Shown here: one piece after another, positions 1 to 7,345 of the stretch
Layout of the letters: each line of letters begins with the position of its first letter
How positions within the stretch are numbered: the first letter of the stretch is position 1
Source: Polyangium sp. (in: bacteria)
GTDB taxonomy: Bacteria > Myxococcota_A > Polyangia > Palsa-1104
DNA length: 7,492 nt
Direction of reading: 5' to 3'
Assembly (NCBI GenBank): GCA_025450955.1
Contig: JANWLJ010000026.1
Span: forward strand, 1 to 7,492
Notes under the pieces: generated by a model
The model's database searches: none
What the model was told of the DNA's origin: nothing
What the model saw: only the letters and a program-made list of their open reading frames with translations
Translations under genes and position numbers: made by a program

Positions 1-60
1 CAGCGTGAGGTTGGCCGCCCACGCCGGCGAACAGACCAGCAGCAGCAACAGCGCGCGCAT
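1..60 (-). CDS. Start of an exported protein (partial, signal peptide only)
   Basis: Only the first 20 codons lie in the window. They read MRALLLLLVCSPAWAANLTL, a textbook Sec signal peptide: Arg at position 2, a Leu-rich hydrophobic core at residues 4-10, and a likely AWA cleavage site after residue 15. The product is therefore probably periplasmic or outer-membrane, but its mature function cannot be judged. The ATG is preceded by GAAGGAAC, an SD-like AAGGA placed only 2 nt from the start, which is short. The ORF lies inside the still-open exbD frame, in a different reading frame, so either the two genes overlap by at least 60 nt or exbD really ends near here. By position it would be the last visible gene of the prkA-exbB-exbD operon and could be a periplasmic partner of the motor. 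That role is inference. Confidence 0.6.
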   Translation of the reverse strand, partial: MRALLLLLVCSPAWAANLTL

Positions 61-499
61 GTTCCTTCGCGCGTCGCGTCGCGATCGCGAGACGTCGCAG
101 CCCGGCCGCCTTGGCCAGCTCCATCACCGCCACCACCCGGCCGTGATGGGTCGCCTCGTCGGCCTGCACGATCACCTGGGTGTCGGGATCGCGCGCGTGC
201 GCGTCGGCGAACTTCTTTTGCAAGGTGTCGGCCGACACCTCCTTGCCATCCGCGATCATCTTGCCGTCGGTGGTGATGGCGACGGTGATGTCGTGGGTGC
301 CGGTCGAGATCTCCTTGGCGGCGCCGCGCGGCAGGGTCACCTTCACCCCCGCGCGCCCCGCGTCGGAGGCCATCACCGACGAGGTCACCATGAAGATGAT
401 GAGCAGCACCAGAAAGATGTCGGTGAGCGGCGTGATGTTGATGTCGGCGAAGATCGCCTCTTCGTCGCCGCCCGACTCACGCGGACCGGAGAGAGACAC
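1..499 (-). CDS. exbD: ExbD/TolR-family biopolymer transport protein (open at window edge)
   Basis: This is the proton-motive-force transducing partner of ExbB/TolQ, an inner-membrane protein with one N-terminal membrane segment and a periplasmic domain. The GTG start overlaps the exbB stop (TAGTG) and has AGGAAG four nt upstream, which indicates translational coupling. Residues about 20-39 contain the family signature NITPLTDIFLVLLIIFMVT, with the membrane Asp at residue 27 (ExbD/TolR channel Asp). The periplasmic part follows, with VKVTLPRGAAKE (52-63) and the conserved late segment VIVQADEATHHGRVVAVMEL (109-128). Family similarity runs to about residue 143 (AGLRRLAIATRR), which is the usual length. 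The frame nevertheless stays open for at least 23 more residues to the window edge, with an Ala/Gly/Arg/His-rich tail that overlaps the next ORF. No upstream ATG exists in frame, so GTG is the start. TolR is the alternative name; nothing visible separates the two. Confidence 0.88.
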   Translation of the reverse strand, partial: MSLSGPRESGGDEEAIFADINITPLTDIFLVLLIIFMVTSSVMASDAGRAGVKVTLPRGAAKEISTGTHDITVAITTDGKMIADGKEVSADTLQKKFADAHARDPDTQVIVQADEATHHGRVVAVMELAKAAGLRRLAIATRRAKEHARAVAAAGLFAGVGGQPHA

Positions 500-1200
500 T
501 AGGCTTCCTGCGTCGCCGGCTTGGCGGCGGCGACTTCACTCGCCTCGCCCGGGCGGGTGGCCTTCGCCTGCGGCAGCGGCTGCTGCTCGCGCAACAGCTC
601 GACGAACTCTTCGGCCATCAGCTTGAGCTCGAGCGACATGCGCCCGAGCCGCGCCATGAAGTAGTTGTAGAGGAACACTGCCTCGATCGCGACCAGGATG
701 CCGGCGGCGGTGGTCACCAGCGCCTCGGCGATCCCCGGGCCGACCACGTCGATGCCCGCCTGGTGCTGCGCGCCGATCTGATTGAACGCGTGCAAGATCC
801 CCCACACGGTGCCGAACAGGCCGATGAAGGGCGCGGTCGCGCCGATGGTGCCGAGCGTCCAGAGCTGCCCCTTCAAGGTGAGCGAGACCCGCTGCCGCTC
901 GCGATCGACCGCCGCCTCGAGCGCATTGTCGGAAGATCGTCCGTGCCGCTCGAAGCCGACCAGAAAAAATTCGGCGGCGAGCGAGGTCGATCGCTCGCAG
1001 GCCGCGCGCGCCTCGGCGAGCGCGCCGCGATACAGGCACCGCTTGACCGTCTCGGCCAGCGTGCGCGCGCGCTCGAGGAAGCGCCACATCGCGACCATCC
1101 GCTCGACCGCGATCGCGAGCGCCAGGATCGAGAGCACGAGAATGACCGCGAGCGTGATTCCGCCGGTCCGAATCATCTCGACGAGCCCGTGGAAATTCAT
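499..1200 (-). CDS. exbB: MotA/TolQ/ExbB proton-channel family protein
   Basis: This is the multi-pass inner-membrane subunit that, with ExbD/TolR, forms a proton-driven motor powering outer-membrane or envelope work. At 233 residues it has normal family length. Three membrane segments are visible: about 13-35, 115-140 and 152-181. A cytoplasmic helical loop (about 40-110) sits between the first two, and a Pro/Ala/Lys-rich tail covers 207-233. The family block GLFGTVWGILHAF (127-139) carries Thr131. The TM3 block GPGIAEALVTTAAGI (154-168) carries Glu159 and Thr164. By remembered alignment these match E. coli ExbB Thr148, Glu176 and Thr181. Residue 173 is Glu (VAIEAVFLYN), where most relatives have Pro (AIPAV). 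No Shine-Dalgarno precedes the ATG; the upstream 37 nt hold a hairpin and a possible promoter. It is paired with exbD by a 1-nt overlap. Whether it serves TonB-like uptake, Tol-type envelope work or an Agl-like gliding motor cannot be told from this window. Confidence 0.93.
   Translation of the reverse strand: MNFHGLVEMIRTGGITLAVILVLSILALAIAVERMVAMWRFLERARTLAETVKRCLYRGALAEARAACERSTSLAAEFFLVGFERHGRSSDNALEAAVDRERQRVSLTLKGQLWTLGTIGATAPFIGLFGTVWGILHAFNQIGAQHQAGIDVVGPGIAEALVTTAAGILVAIEAVFLYNYFMARLGRMSLELKLMAEEFVELLREQQPLPQAKATRPGEASEVAAAKPATQEA
504..509 (-). promoter_or_regulatory. Ribosome binding site fixing the exbD GTG start
   Basis: On the minus strand AGGAAG lies within the last codons of exbB and is followed after 4 nt by GTG at 499-497. 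The GTG overlaps the exbB TAG by one base. This supports the non-ATG start of exbD and reinitiation coupled to exbB translation. Confidence 0.6.
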
Positions 1201-1201
1201 T

Positions 1202-1216
1202 GGCTAAGATATAGCC
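1202..1216 (-). other. Small hairpin abutting the exbB start codon
   Basis: On the minus strand GGCTA-TATCT-TAGCC forms a perfect 5-bp stem with a 5-nt loop. It ends one base before the exbB ATG at 1200. There is no recognisable Shine-Dalgarno in this gap, so the hairpin would sit where the ribosome binds if the transcript extends upstream from prkA. A role in limiting translation is inference; a short stem like this may also be chance. Confidence 0.3.
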
Positions 1217-1236
1217 GTCGCAGTTGGTGGCTGCAA
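1208..1236 (-). promoter_or_regulatory. Possible sigma70-type promoter for exbB-exbD
   Basis: Reading the minus strand, TTGCAG (1236-1231) is followed after exactly 17 nt by TATATC (1213-1208). This matches 3 of 6 bases of the -35 consensus and 4 of 6 of the -10. A start point about 7 nt downstream of the -10 would fall at about 1201-1200, on the exbB ATG itself, giving a leaderless transcript. That fits the missing Shine-Dalgarno. The A/T-rich patch stands out from the surrounding GC-rich DNA. The promoter overlaps the hairpin described at the same place, so one of the two readings may be accidental. Confidence 0.3.
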
Positions 1237-1237
1237 G

Positions 1238-3523
1238 TCAGGCGGCGTACCGCTTGCGAAGGAGATACGAAACCGCGTCCTTCGCGCATTTTTCGCAATA
1301 TCCGTGGCGCGCTTTCAAATTTGCAATGGTGGTCTCGACCTGCTCGAGCGACTCCTTGTCCATCCGCGCGCGGGTCTTCTCGGCACCGTCGGCGAGATAG
1401 ACCAAAAGATCCTCGTTGGTCTTCTTGAGGAGCTTCTTGCGCTGCTCGAAATAGGCCTCGCGCAGGAGCTGAAGCTGGCGCGGAAACACCTGCGCATAAT
1501 CGACCCGCTGCCCCGCGCCCCCCTGGCCCGCGTGCTCGATCGACCAGGCGCCGATCCGCGACAGCACCTCGTGACGGAAGTCGCTCGACTTCGGGCCGAC
1601 CCCGAGGGTCCGCTCGACCTCGGTCATCATCTCCTCGTCGGGATCTTCCAGCCGCCCGGTGGCCTGGTTGCGCAGCTTCTCCTTTTTGGTCCAGTGCGAG
1701 ACGTGGGTGACGTACTTGCCGAGGAGCTCGGCGTACTGCTTCTCCTCGACGAGGCCCATCGACGAGCGCACCTCGTCCTCGACCAGATCGAGGAACCGCT
1801 CGCGCACGAGCTGAATGAATTTTTTGTTTTCGTGATATCCGCCCGGCAGCGGCTCCTGCTTCAGGAATTCGTAGACGGTGATGTTCTTGACCAGCTCCTC
1901 CATCTCGTCGAACACCGCGAGCGGCGAGACGCAGGCGTAGCGCGGGTTCTGCGCCGCGTTCAAAAACAGCGTCTTGACCTCGCGCGGGCTCGCCCCGGTG
2001 CGCCCCTCGTAATTCGGATAGGCGTCCGACTCGCCCCAGATCTTGTCGATCGCCGAGGTGAGCTCCTTGGTCTGCTCCGGCGACAGCCCGAGCGGCGCCT
2101 GCCCGCGCGCGTACAGCTCGGCCTTCTCGATAGGCGAGAGCTTGGCCACCAGGTCGGCGAGCGACTTCGGATATTTTTCCGGCAGCGGCTTGCGCATCCG
2201 CGTCAAGACCGCCCACAGCGCAGTCACGTGCGCGGTGTGCGGCGCGATGTGCTTGCCGACCGCCCCCGGCTGGATCTGCTCCTCGTAGATGTGCTGCTCT
2301 TCTTTGTAGTCGAGGAGGTACGGCATCCGCACCAGCTCGATCCGCCCCTTGAACGACTGGAACTCGGGCACCTCTTTGAACACCGCCAGGTGCGACTCGT
2401 TCGACGAGCCGATGAAGAAGGTGTCGAGAAACAGGATGGTGTTGTCGACCCCGACCTTGGCCTCCTCGACGGTGCCGAGCAGATATTTGTAGGCTTCGAG
2501 CGGCCGCTTGAGCAGATCCGAATATTCGATGAGCCCGCGATTGGCGTCGACCAGCTCGCCCGAATATTGAAACAGCGACAAGGACTGCAGCGCCGGCGGC
2601 AGCGCCTGGAGCGAGCGATCCATGGTGAGCTGGCGCGCCTGCGCGTCGACCGCGAGCTGCGGCTCGACGGTGACCGCGCCCATCCGGTAGCGCCGCGAGA
2701 GATAGAAGCGCTCGACCTGCACGTGCCTGAGCACCTTCAGGTAGTCGCCTTTGTAAGCGACCAGCAGCGCCTCGAAGATCTGCTTGTTCTTGTGGCCGAG
2801 ATCGCCGAAGCGGATGTAGTCCGAGGCGACGAAGCCCGCCGGCAGCTTCTCGTCGAGGAGCTCACGCCGCCGCTTGGCCGGAATGAGCAACAGCGGATTG
2901 TCCCGCAGCTCGTCGACCAGCTTGGCGTCGATCATGTCGTCGTCGAGATAGGCGAAGGTGCCCGCCGCGGTCGTTCCCCCGTGGCCGTCGTAGGCGCCGC
3001 CGAACCCGATCCCGCCCTTTTGCAACTTCTGCGACGGGAAGATCCAGTTGAACCGGTACAGCGCGCCCTCGTCGAGGGTCGAGTAGTGCTCGAGCGCGCG
3101 CGCCAGGCAGGCGACGAAGGTCGACTTGGCCGAGCCGTTCGGCCCGTGCAGGAGCACCAGCTTGTTGACCCCGCCCTCGCGCACGTAGTTGGCGACCGCG
3201 CGATAGACCCGCGCCTGTACCTCCTCCTGGCCGATCAAGCGATCGCGCCCGTCGTCGAACGGCACGTCGAAGAGACGCCAGCGCGTCATCGGCCCGCGCG
3301 GGGTCTTGACCTCCACGGTGCCGAAATAGTCGAAGACGTCTTTCAGGTACTGCGCCGCGTTCCGCGCGTACCGATCCGGATGGCCGAGAAACAGCGCGTA
3401 GAGCTCGTCGAACGACATCACCCGCTTGTTGCGCGTGTAGGCGTCGCGAACCTCTAGTCCGATCTGCAGGAGCGAGTCGAGCGATTCGTCGGGCGGCGCG
3501 TCGTCGTTCGCGGAGGAGCTCAT
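1238..3523 (-). CDS. prkA: PrkA/YeaG-type AAA+ serine protein kinase
   Basis: This is a cytoplasmic stress and starvation protein of the PrkA family: an AAA+ ATPase domain followed by a C-terminal PrkA domain. It is historically called a serine protein kinase; an ATP-dependent protease role has also been proposed for Bacillus PrkA. Residues 1-95 are an N-terminal extension leading to DRLIGQEE. Walker A is GPNGSAKST (127-135), with Lys133. By remembered alignment with E. coli YeaG, YSGELVDANRGLIEYSDLLK (320-339) and IGSSNE (371-376, sensor-like) match conserved blocks, as does GRIELVRMPYLL (393-404). Later blocks include EVKTLFLNAAQN (515-526) and KSSDFRHEVLSRI (645-657). At 761 residues it is about 115 longer than YeaG. 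The C-terminus carries a CxxC pair (Cys743, Cys746) inside the family's GY...YLLRKR ending. It starts 4 nt after the stop of the upstream DsbD-like gene, implying co-transcription. YeaH and SpoVR partners are not visible. Confidence 0.93.
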   Translation of the reverse strand: MSSSANDDAPPDESLDSLLQIGLEVRDAYTRNKRVMSFDELYALFLGHPDRYARNAAQYLKDVFDYFGTVEVKTPRGPMTRWRLFDVPFDDGRDRLIGQEEVQARVYRAVANYVREGGVNKLVLLHGPNGSAKSTFVACLARALEHYSTLDEGALYRFNWIFPSQKLQKGGIGFGGAYDGHGGTTAAGTFAYLDDDMIDAKLVDELRDNPLLLIPAKRRRELLDEKLPAGFVASDYIRFGDLGHKNKQIFEALLVAYKGDYLKVLRHVQVERFYLSRRYRMGAVTVEPQLAVDAQARQLTMDRSLQALPPALQSLSLFQYSGELVDANRGLIEYSDLLKRPLEAYKYLLGTVEEAKVGVDNTILFLDTFFIGSSNESHLAVFKEVPEFQSFKGRIELVRMPYLLDYKEEQHIYEEQIQPGAVGKHIAPHTAHVTALWAVLTRMRKPLPEKYPKSLADLVAKLSPIEKAELYARGQAPLGLSPEQTKELTSAIDKIWGESDAYPNYEGRTGASPREVKTLFLNAAQNPRYACVSPLAVFDEMEELVKNITVYEFLKQEPLPGGYHENKKFIQLVRERFLDLVEDEVRSSMGLVEEKQYAELLGKYVTHVSHWTKKEKLRNQATGRLEDPDEEMMTEVERTLGVGPKSSDFRHEVLSRIGAWSIEHAGQGGAGQRVDYAQVFPRQLQLLREAYFEQRKKLLKKTNEDLLVYLADGAEKTRARMDKESLEQVETTIANLKARHGYCEKCAKDAVSYLLRKRYAA

Positions 3524-3527
3524 GACG

Positions 3528-3944
3528 TTACTTTACCTCGACCGTGAAGCTCAGCTTCTCCTTCTTCGGATCGCACGAGCTGGCGCTGCAGACCGCGAAC
3601 TTGAGCTCGCCGGTCAAGGTCTTCTTGCCCGCCTGCGACGCGGTGTAGCCGACGTCGAACTCGGCGCCCGCCTCCGACAGCGCCGCCGCGTCCTTGGCGG
3701 TGAAGGTCAGCTTCTTGACCATCACGCCAGCCGGCACGCCGTCGAGGACCATCTTGGCCGGGTAGTCCTTGTTGAAGTGAAATCCCGGGCCGGGGACGAT
3801 GTGGATCTTGGCCACTCCCGCCGACGCGCGCTTCACCGACGGCGCGTCGACCTTGATGCTGTAGGACGGATCGGCGAGCGCGCTCGATTCCGCCGCGCCG
3901 AGCCCGAACGAGACCAAAAGCGCTGCCATCGCGATCTTCTTCAT
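3528..3944 (-). CDS. Secreted DsbD-alpha-like Ig-fold protein with a Cys pair
   Basis: This is a 138-residue exported protein and the first gene of the minus-strand operon. Residues 1-24 form a clear signal peptide: KK at positions 2-3, hydrophobic core about 4-18, and likely cleavage ALA|DP after residue 24. The mature part reads as a small beta-rich domain with PGPGFHFNKDYPAKM (51-65) and ends in FAVCSASSCDPKKEKLSF (116-133). That C-x4-C followed by xP, placed just before the last strand, resembles the Cys pair of the N-terminal (alpha) domain of the thiol-disulfide transporter DsbD and related periplasmic proteins (pattern YQAC....C.P). The assignment rests on motif and fold-like layout and is tentative. 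There is no membrane DsbD beta or thioredoxin domain, so it would be a free-standing domain. A good Shine-Dalgarno (AGAGAGG) supports the ATG. It could act in disulfide handling or simply be a structurally bonded secreted protein. Confidence 0.72.
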   Translation of the reverse strand: MKKIAMAALLVSFGLGAAESSALADPSYSIKVDAPSVKRASAGVAKIHIVPGPGFHFNKDYPAKMVLDGVPAGVMVKKLTFTAKDAAALSEAGAEFDVGYTASQAGKKTLTGELKFAVCSASSCDPKKEKLSFTVEVK

Positions 3945-3953
3945 GACGCCGCA

Positions 3954-3960
3954 CCTCTCT
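3954..3960 (-). promoter_or_regulatory. Ribosome binding site of the secreted DsbD-like gene
   Basis: AGAGAGG on the minus strand, 9 nt before the ATG at 3944. It is the clearest SD of the left block and fixes that start. The genes after it (prkA, exbB) have weak or no SD sequences. Confidence 0.55.
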
Positions 3961-3967
3961 TCGGATG

Positions 3968-3999
3968 ATGATACGATCGAGACCCGGGCTCGTATTCAA
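3968..3999 (-). promoter_or_regulatory. Possible promoter of the dsbD-like/prkA operon
   Basis: On the minus strand TATCAT (3973-3968) matches 5 of 6 bases of the -10 consensus. It would give a start near 3961, just upstream of the Shine-Dalgarno. The only -35-like hexamer, TTGAAT (3999-3994), sits 20 nt away, which is longer than usual, so recognition by a standard sigma70 without help is doubtful. The element lies in the 57-bp divergent gap shared with the Ser/Thr kinase and overlaps a dyad. Confidence 0.3.
3971..3995. promoter_or_regulatory. Dyad symmetry in the divergent intergenic region (candidate operator)
   Basis: ATACGA (3971-3976) and TCGTAT (3990-3995) are perfect 6-bp inverted arms separated by 13 nt. 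Between them lies a second, imperfect palindrome, CGAGACCCGGGCTCG (3978-3992), centred on CCCGGG. The outer left arm overlaps the candidate -10 of the leftward operon. The site is 6 nt from the kinase ATG, so a protein bound here could affect both directions. No factor can be named; binding is inference. Confidence 0.35.
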
Positions 4000-4001
4000 G
4001 C

Positions 4002-5526
<1,525 letters not shown>

Positions 5527-5528
<2 letters not shown>

Positions 5529-5553
5529 CTCAGGCCTTAGCCCAGGCCTGGCT
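5527..5553. terminator. Possible bidirectional terminator between convergent genes
   Basis: Between the kinase stop and the antiporter stop, AGC-t-CAGGCC (5527-5536) can pair with GGCCTG-GCT (5545-5553) around the 8-nt loop TTAGCCCA. This gives a 9-bp GC-rich stem with one bulged base. On the plus strand it is followed by a pyrimidine-rich run (CTCTTCCTCTTCC) rather than a true T tract, so intrinsic termination would be weak. Location between two converging genes is the main support. Confidence 0.35.
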
Positions 5554-5555
5554 CG

Positions 5556-7058
5556 CTACTCTTCCTCTTCCGCCTGCCCGAAGAGGAGCTGGAGAAAGCC
5601 GCGATCCTTGCGGCGGCAAAAAATGTAGACGTGGTCGCCGGCCGAAAGGCGGGTCGCGCCGCGCGGCGCGATCAGCTCCTCGCCGCGGATGATCAAGAGC
5701 GCCGCCGCCCCCTCGGGAAACGGCAGATCCGAGATGGTCGCGCCCGCCACCGCCGAAGCGGGGCTCACGTAAAACGCGATCACGTCGTCTTTGAGCGGAC
5801 GGGCCGAGACGATCTCGAGCAGCGCCGCGGGCGGCGGCGGCGCGCCCGACTCGAGGCCGAGCCGCCGGGTCACCCAGCGCACCGTCGAGCCGGGGACGAC
5901 CGCGTTTACCACCACGATGAAGAACACCAGATCGAAGACGCGATGCGCGCCCGGCACCCGCGCCAGGATCGGAAAGGTCGCCAGGATGATTGGCACCGCG
6001 CCGCGCAGCCCGGTCCAGCAGATGTACGCGAGCTCGCGCGCGCGATAACCGAACGGCCACAGACAAAACAGCACCGCCGCCGGGCGGGCGATGAGCGCCA
6101 CCGAGAGCCCGAGCGCGAGCCCGATCCAGCCGACCTCGAACAGCCGGCTCGGATAGACGAGCAGCCCGAGCATGAGGAACATCGCCACCTGGCTGAACCA
6201 GGCGAGCGCGTCGTGGACGCGATAGAGCCCGCTGCGGTACGGCAAGGCGCCGTTGCCGAGCACCATCCCGCCGACGTAGACCGCGAGAAAGCCCGAACCC
6301 TGAAACAGCGTCGGCACACCGAACGCGGCGAAGGCGAGCGCGGTGGTGAGCACCGGCCACAGGCCGTGGACCCGCAGGCGCAGCCGGCCGAGCAGCACCC
6401 GGCCGAGCCAGCCGAACAGGAGCCCGGCGACGGTGCCGACCGCGAGCTGCACCAGCACGTCGAGGAGCAGGCGCCAGCCGAGCGCGCCGCCGCCGGCCAG
6501 GCTGCCGGTGAGCGCGACGGTGAGGATCACCGCCATCGGATCGTTGAGCCCCGACTCGAGCTCGAGCGTCGCGCCCACCCGCCGCTTGAGCTGCATGCCG
6601 CTTCCGCGCAACACCGCGAACACCGCCGCCGCGTCGGTCGACGAGACCACCGCCCCGAGCAGCATCGCCGCCCCCCAGCCGAGCCCGAACAGATGGGCGA
6701 GCACCGCCACCAAAGCCGCGGTCGCGGCCACCCCGACCGTCGCCAGCACCGCCGCCGGCCCGAGCGCCTCCTTGATCGCGCCGAGCGGCGTGTGCAGGCC
6801 GCCGTCGAAGAGGATCAAGACCAGGCTCACCGTGCCGATTCGAAAGGTCCAGGCGTAGCTCTCGAAGTGCAGGCCGCCGAGCCCCTCGGAGCCGGCGAGC
6901 ATTCCGATGCCGAGATAGAGCAGCGCGAGCGGCACGCTGGCCCGTCCCGCCAGCCGGCTCAAGAGCACGCTCGAGGCGAGCAGCCCGGCGAAGACCGTGA
7001 GCAGGAGCGCGGTGGTGTACGGCTCGGCCATCTGAGGCGGCGAACCTACCACGAGCAA
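5556..7058 (-). CDS. nhaP2: CPA1/NhaP2-type K+/H+ antiporter with RCK_C domain
   Basis: This is an inner-membrane cation/proton exchanger, probably exporting K+ (or Na+) for H+ to hold ion balance and internal pH. The first about 400 residues are strongly hydrophobic, about a dozen membrane segments. They carry the exchanger motifs FDGGL (84-88), SSTDAAAVF (139-147, Asp142), ELESGLNDPMAV (167-178, Asn172-Asp173) and CWTGLRGAVPIILA (347-360). The SGLNDP form is typical of NhaP2/CvrA-like K+/H+ antiporters. Residues about 412-495 form a TrkA_C/RCK_C regulatory domain (GATISDLPFPEGAAALLIIR, 439-458; GDHVYIF, 474-480). At 500 residues it is shorter than E. coli CvrA and ends in EEEE without the extra C-terminal domain of that protein. 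GGAGGGG four nt upstream supports the TTG start at 7058; the first in-frame ATG (7031) has no SD. It lies 20 nt after the carboxypeptidase-like ORF and is probably co-transcribed with it. The ion is not shown by sequence. Confidence 0.92.
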   Translation of the reverse strand: MLVVGSPPQMAEPYTTALLLTVFAGLLASSVLLSRLAGRASVPLALLYLGIGMLAGSEGLGGLHFESYAWTFRIGTVSLVLILFDGGLHTPLGAIKEALGPAAVLATVGVAATAALVAVLAHLFGLGWGAAMLLGAVVSSTDAAAVFAVLRGSGMQLKRRVGATLELESGLNDPMAVILTVALTGSLAGGGALGWRLLLDVLVQLAVGTVAGLLFGWLGRVLLGRLRLRVHGLWPVLTTALAFAAFGVPTLFQGSGFLAVYVGGMVLGNGALPYRSGLYRVHDALAWFSQVAMFLMLGLLVYPSRLFEVGWIGLALGLSVALIARPAAVLFCLWPFGYRARELAYICWTGLRGAVPIILATFPILARVPGAHRVFDLVFFIVVVNAVVPGSTVRWVTRRLGLESGAPPPPAALLEIVSARPLKDDVIAFYVSPASAVAGATISDLPFPEGAAALLIIRGEELIAPRGATRLSAGDHVYIFCRRKDRGFLQLLFGQAEEEE

Positions 7059-7062
7059 ACCG

Positions 7063-7069
7063 CCCCTCC
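7063..7069 (-). promoter_or_regulatory. Strong ribosome binding site selecting a TTG start for the antiporter
   Basis: GGAGGGG on the minus strand lies in the 20-nt gap, 4 nt before TTG (7058-7056). The next in-frame ATG is 27 nt further downstream and has no SD of its own. The site therefore argues for the TTG and an N-terminus nine residues longer than an ATG-only call. Confidence 0.6.
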
Positions 7070-7078
7070 GCGGTCAGG

Positions 7079-7345
7079 TCAGCGCAAGTGAATCTCGAGC
7101 GCGGCCTCGTCGCCTTCGCGCACCTCGACCTCGGCGGCGCCGCGCGCGCCGTCCGCCTGCGCCCGCACCAGGTAGGTGCCGGGCTCGACCCCCTCGATGC
7201 GGAACTCGCCGTGGTCGTCCGAGCGGGCAGTGAGCGCGCCGCAGGTCACCTGCGCCGCCGCGACCGGCGCGCCGTCGTCGGCGTGCACCTGCCCGGTCAC
7301 CGCGCCGCCGCGCTCGAGCTCGACGTCGACGTCGGCCGCGGTCAC
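7079..7345 (-). CDS. Carboxypeptidase regulatory-like (Ig-fold) domain ORF
   Basis: This 88-residue ORF consists almost entirely of one CarboxypepD_reg-like beta-sandwich domain. GGAVTGQVHADDGAPVAAAQ (13-32) matches the family's G.V.D..G.PV.GA.V opening. FRIEGVEPGTYLVRAQADG (48-66) matches the F.I.GV.PGTY.V.A core. The rest is a last strand ending EIHLR. Such domains usually occur as one or several modules in long secreted or surface proteins. Here there is no signal peptide and nothing else, so the ORF looks like the C-terminal module of a larger protein. The GTG start overlaps the upstream TGA as GTGA, allowing coupled translation, but a split gene is at least as likely (see findings). It is followed after 20 nt by the antiporter gene. 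Confidence 0.65.
   Translation of the reverse strand: MTAADVDVELERGGAVTGQVHADDGAPVAAAQVTCGALTARSDDHGEFRIEGVEPGTYLVRAQADGARGAAEVEVREGDEAALEIHLR

Noticed and set aside
5..626. Plus-strand ORFs at the left edge
   Set aside because: They lie opposite exbD and exbB, whose membrane and family motifs are clear on the minus strand.
1197..2216. 339-codon minus-strand ORF inside prkA
   Set aside because: Same strand but wrong frame relative to prkA; Arg/Gly/Ala-rich, no motif, and it would overlap the exbB start.
1304..3457. 717-codon plus-strand ORF opposite prkA
   Set aside because: It is fully antisense to prkA, whose family motifs run the whole length. The composition (Arg, Leu, Val, Asp, Glu, His) is what the complement of GC-rich codons gives, with no domain or RBS.
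5532..5551. Repeated AGGCCT blocks and CCAGGCCTGG palindrome as a recombination or restriction-type site
   Set aside because: Too short and common in GC-rich DNA; better explained as the arms of the convergent-gene hairpin.
7029..7031. ATG as the antiporter start
   Set aside because: No Shine-Dalgarno at a usable distance, whereas GGAGGGG sits 4 nt before the in-frame TTG at 7058.
5631..7091. 486-codon plus-strand ORF opposite the antiporter
   Set aside because: Arg/His/Glu/Pro-rich translation typical of antisense to a membrane protein gene; no hydrophobic segments or family motifs.
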